NCBI GenBank assembly: GCA_032622095.1
Contig: CP136068.1
Span: forward strand, 61,962,025 to 62,026,024
Length of the DNA: 64,000 nucleotides
Direction of reading: 5' to 3'
Origin: Siphonodentalium dalli
Lineage: Eukaryota > Mollusca > Scaphopoda > Gadilida > Siphonodentaliidae
The translations under genes were made by a program, and so were the position numbers. This document shows positions 62,983 to 64,000 of this stretch, piece after piece. How positions within the stretch are numbered: position 1 is the first letter of the stretch; each line of letters opens with the position of its first letter. Below the pieces are notes generated by a model. It was not told where the DNA came from and searched no databases. It saw only the letters and a list, made by a program, of their open reading frames with translations.

Positions 62983-63993
62983 GTCCACTCTAATATGAGT
63001 TCCTCCCTGTCCACTCTAATATGAGTTCCTGCATGTCCACTCGCATATGAGTTCCTCCCTGTTCACTCTTATATGAGTTCCTGCCTGTCCACTCTTATAT
63101 GAGTTCCTCTCTGTCCACTCTTATATGAGTTCCTCCCTGTCCACTCTTATATGAGTTCCTCCCTGTCCACTCTTATATGAGTTCCTGCGTGTCCACTCTT
63201 ATATGAGTTGCTGACTGTCCACTCTTATATGAGTTCCTGCCTGTCCACTCTTATATGAGTTCCTCCCTGTCCACGAGTATATGAGTTGCTGCCTGCCACT
63301 AGTATATGAGTTCATCCATGTCCACTCTTATATGAGTTGCTGTCTGTCCACTCTTATATGAGTTCCTCCCTGTCCACTCTTATATGAGTTCCTCCCTGTC
63401 AACTCTTATATGAGTTCCTCCCTGTCCACTCTTATGAGTTCCTCCCTGTCCACTCTAATATGAGTTCCTCCCTGTCCATCTTATATGAGTTCCTCCCAGT
63501 CCACTCTAATATGAGTTCCTCCCTGTCCACTCTAATATGAGTTCCTGCATGTCCACTCGCATATGAGTTCCTGCGTGTCCACTCTTATATGAGTTGCTCC
63601 CTGTCCACTCTTATATGAGTTGCTCCCTGTCCACTCTTTTATGAGTTGCTCCCTGTCCACTCTTTTATGAGTTGCTCCCTGTCCACTCTTTTATGAGTTG
63701 CTCCCTGTCCACTCTTATATGAGTTGCTGACTGTCCACTCTTATATGAGTTCCTGCCTGTCCACTCTTATATGAGTTCCTCCCTGTCCACGAGTATATGA
63801 GTTGCTGCCTGCCACTATAGTATATGAGTTCATCCATGTCCACTCTTATATGAGTTGCTGTCTGTCCACTCTTATATGAGTTCCTCCCTGTCCACTTTTA
63901 TATGAGTTGCTGCATGTCCACTCTTATATGAATTCATCCTTGTCCACTCTTATATTAGTTCCTCCCAGTCCACTCTTATATGAGTTTTTCACA
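62983..63993. repeat. 1,011-bp tandem duplication, copy 2
   Basis: Copy of 61972-62982 that ends seven bases before the window does, so whether a third copy follows cannot be seen. Near-perfect identity means either very recent amplification or an assembly duplication. Confidence 0.9.
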
Positions 63994-64000
63994 GTCCACT

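Larger units (their letters stand above)
31706..64000. repeat. 26-bp satellite array, right arm
   Basis: Continuation of the same array in the same orientation and phase as before the insertion, still running at the last base of the window. Orientation never flips: GAGTTCC is on the + strand throughout. All non-array sequence in the window is confined to the one insertion. Open frames in the array (such as 42371-42592 and 44148-44369, which give the same 73-codon translation) arise because three 26-bp monomers equal 26 codons. They are not genes. Confidence 0.97.

Noticed and set aside
1-64000. Telomeric repeat
   Set aside because: No TTAGGG-, TTAGG- or TTTAGGG-type short tandem repeat was found; the single TTAGGG at 26500-26505 is created by the TTA duplication next to the GGGACC element end.

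Overview
This window is almost entirely one eukaryotic satellite array, cut once by a transposon-like insertion. I find no gene that can be supported: no rRNA, tRNA, CRISPR array, bacterial-type operon or recognisable protein family. The organism is probably an animal. Evidence is a long tandem satellite with higher-order structure, a TIR element with eukaryotic features, and AT-rich unique DNA with poly-C runs and many GGCCTAC/TAGGCT-type words, which recall marine invertebrate or fish genomes. That last point is a weak inference and no species can be named.

The array covers positions 1-26502 and 31706-64000 (about 58.8 kb, over 2,200 monomers) and runs off both ends of the window. The monomer is 26 bp, with recurrent 24- and 25-bp variants. 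The consensus begins GAGTTCCTCCCTG and ends TCCACTCTTATAT on the + strand. It is pyrimidine-rich (19 of 26), with 9 C to 3 G and no CpG. Variant monomers follow a fixed order that recurs about every 2.0 kb, so this is a higher-order repeat (HOR). Copies of one landmark monomer are spaced 1957, 2033, 2033, 2007, 1982 and 1981 bp in the best-ordered parts, with differences close to whole monomers.

Layout: 1-5232 holds two copies of a 2,805-bp HOR (type I). 5233-7114 is a type II block. 7115-8940 is a third, partial type I copy. 8941-15490 is regular type II units of about 2 kb. 15491-21062 is a 2.8-kb tandem duplication. 19525-33294 is a younger 4.27-kb tandem duplication whose second copy carries the insertion. 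33295-39280 is rearranged and lacks the TATTAG monomer block. 39281-46286 is mosaic. 46287-57545 is a tandem duplication of a 5.5-5.8 kb block. 57546-61971 is type II sequence nearly identical to 12.4-15.0 kb and 22.1-23.3 kb. 61972-63993 is a near-perfect 1,011-bp tandem duplication at the window edge.

The insertion (26503-31705, 5,203 bp) has 35-bp terminal inverted repeats matching at 34 of 35 positions. It is flanked by a TTA target-site duplication, and the surrounding array continues in exact phase. The paralogous array copy keeps the empty site at 22230-22232. TTA duplication and GGG...CCC ends fit the PIF/Harbinger superfamily of DNA transposons. No transposase is visible, so the copy looks non-autonomous. 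Its ends are packed with ATCGGAGT/ACTCCGAT octamers, and its interior holds a 0.47-kb tandem repeat.

Nothing here works as a set of genes. The biology is array evolution: amplification at several scales, sequence exchange between distant array segments, and one datable transposon insertion.
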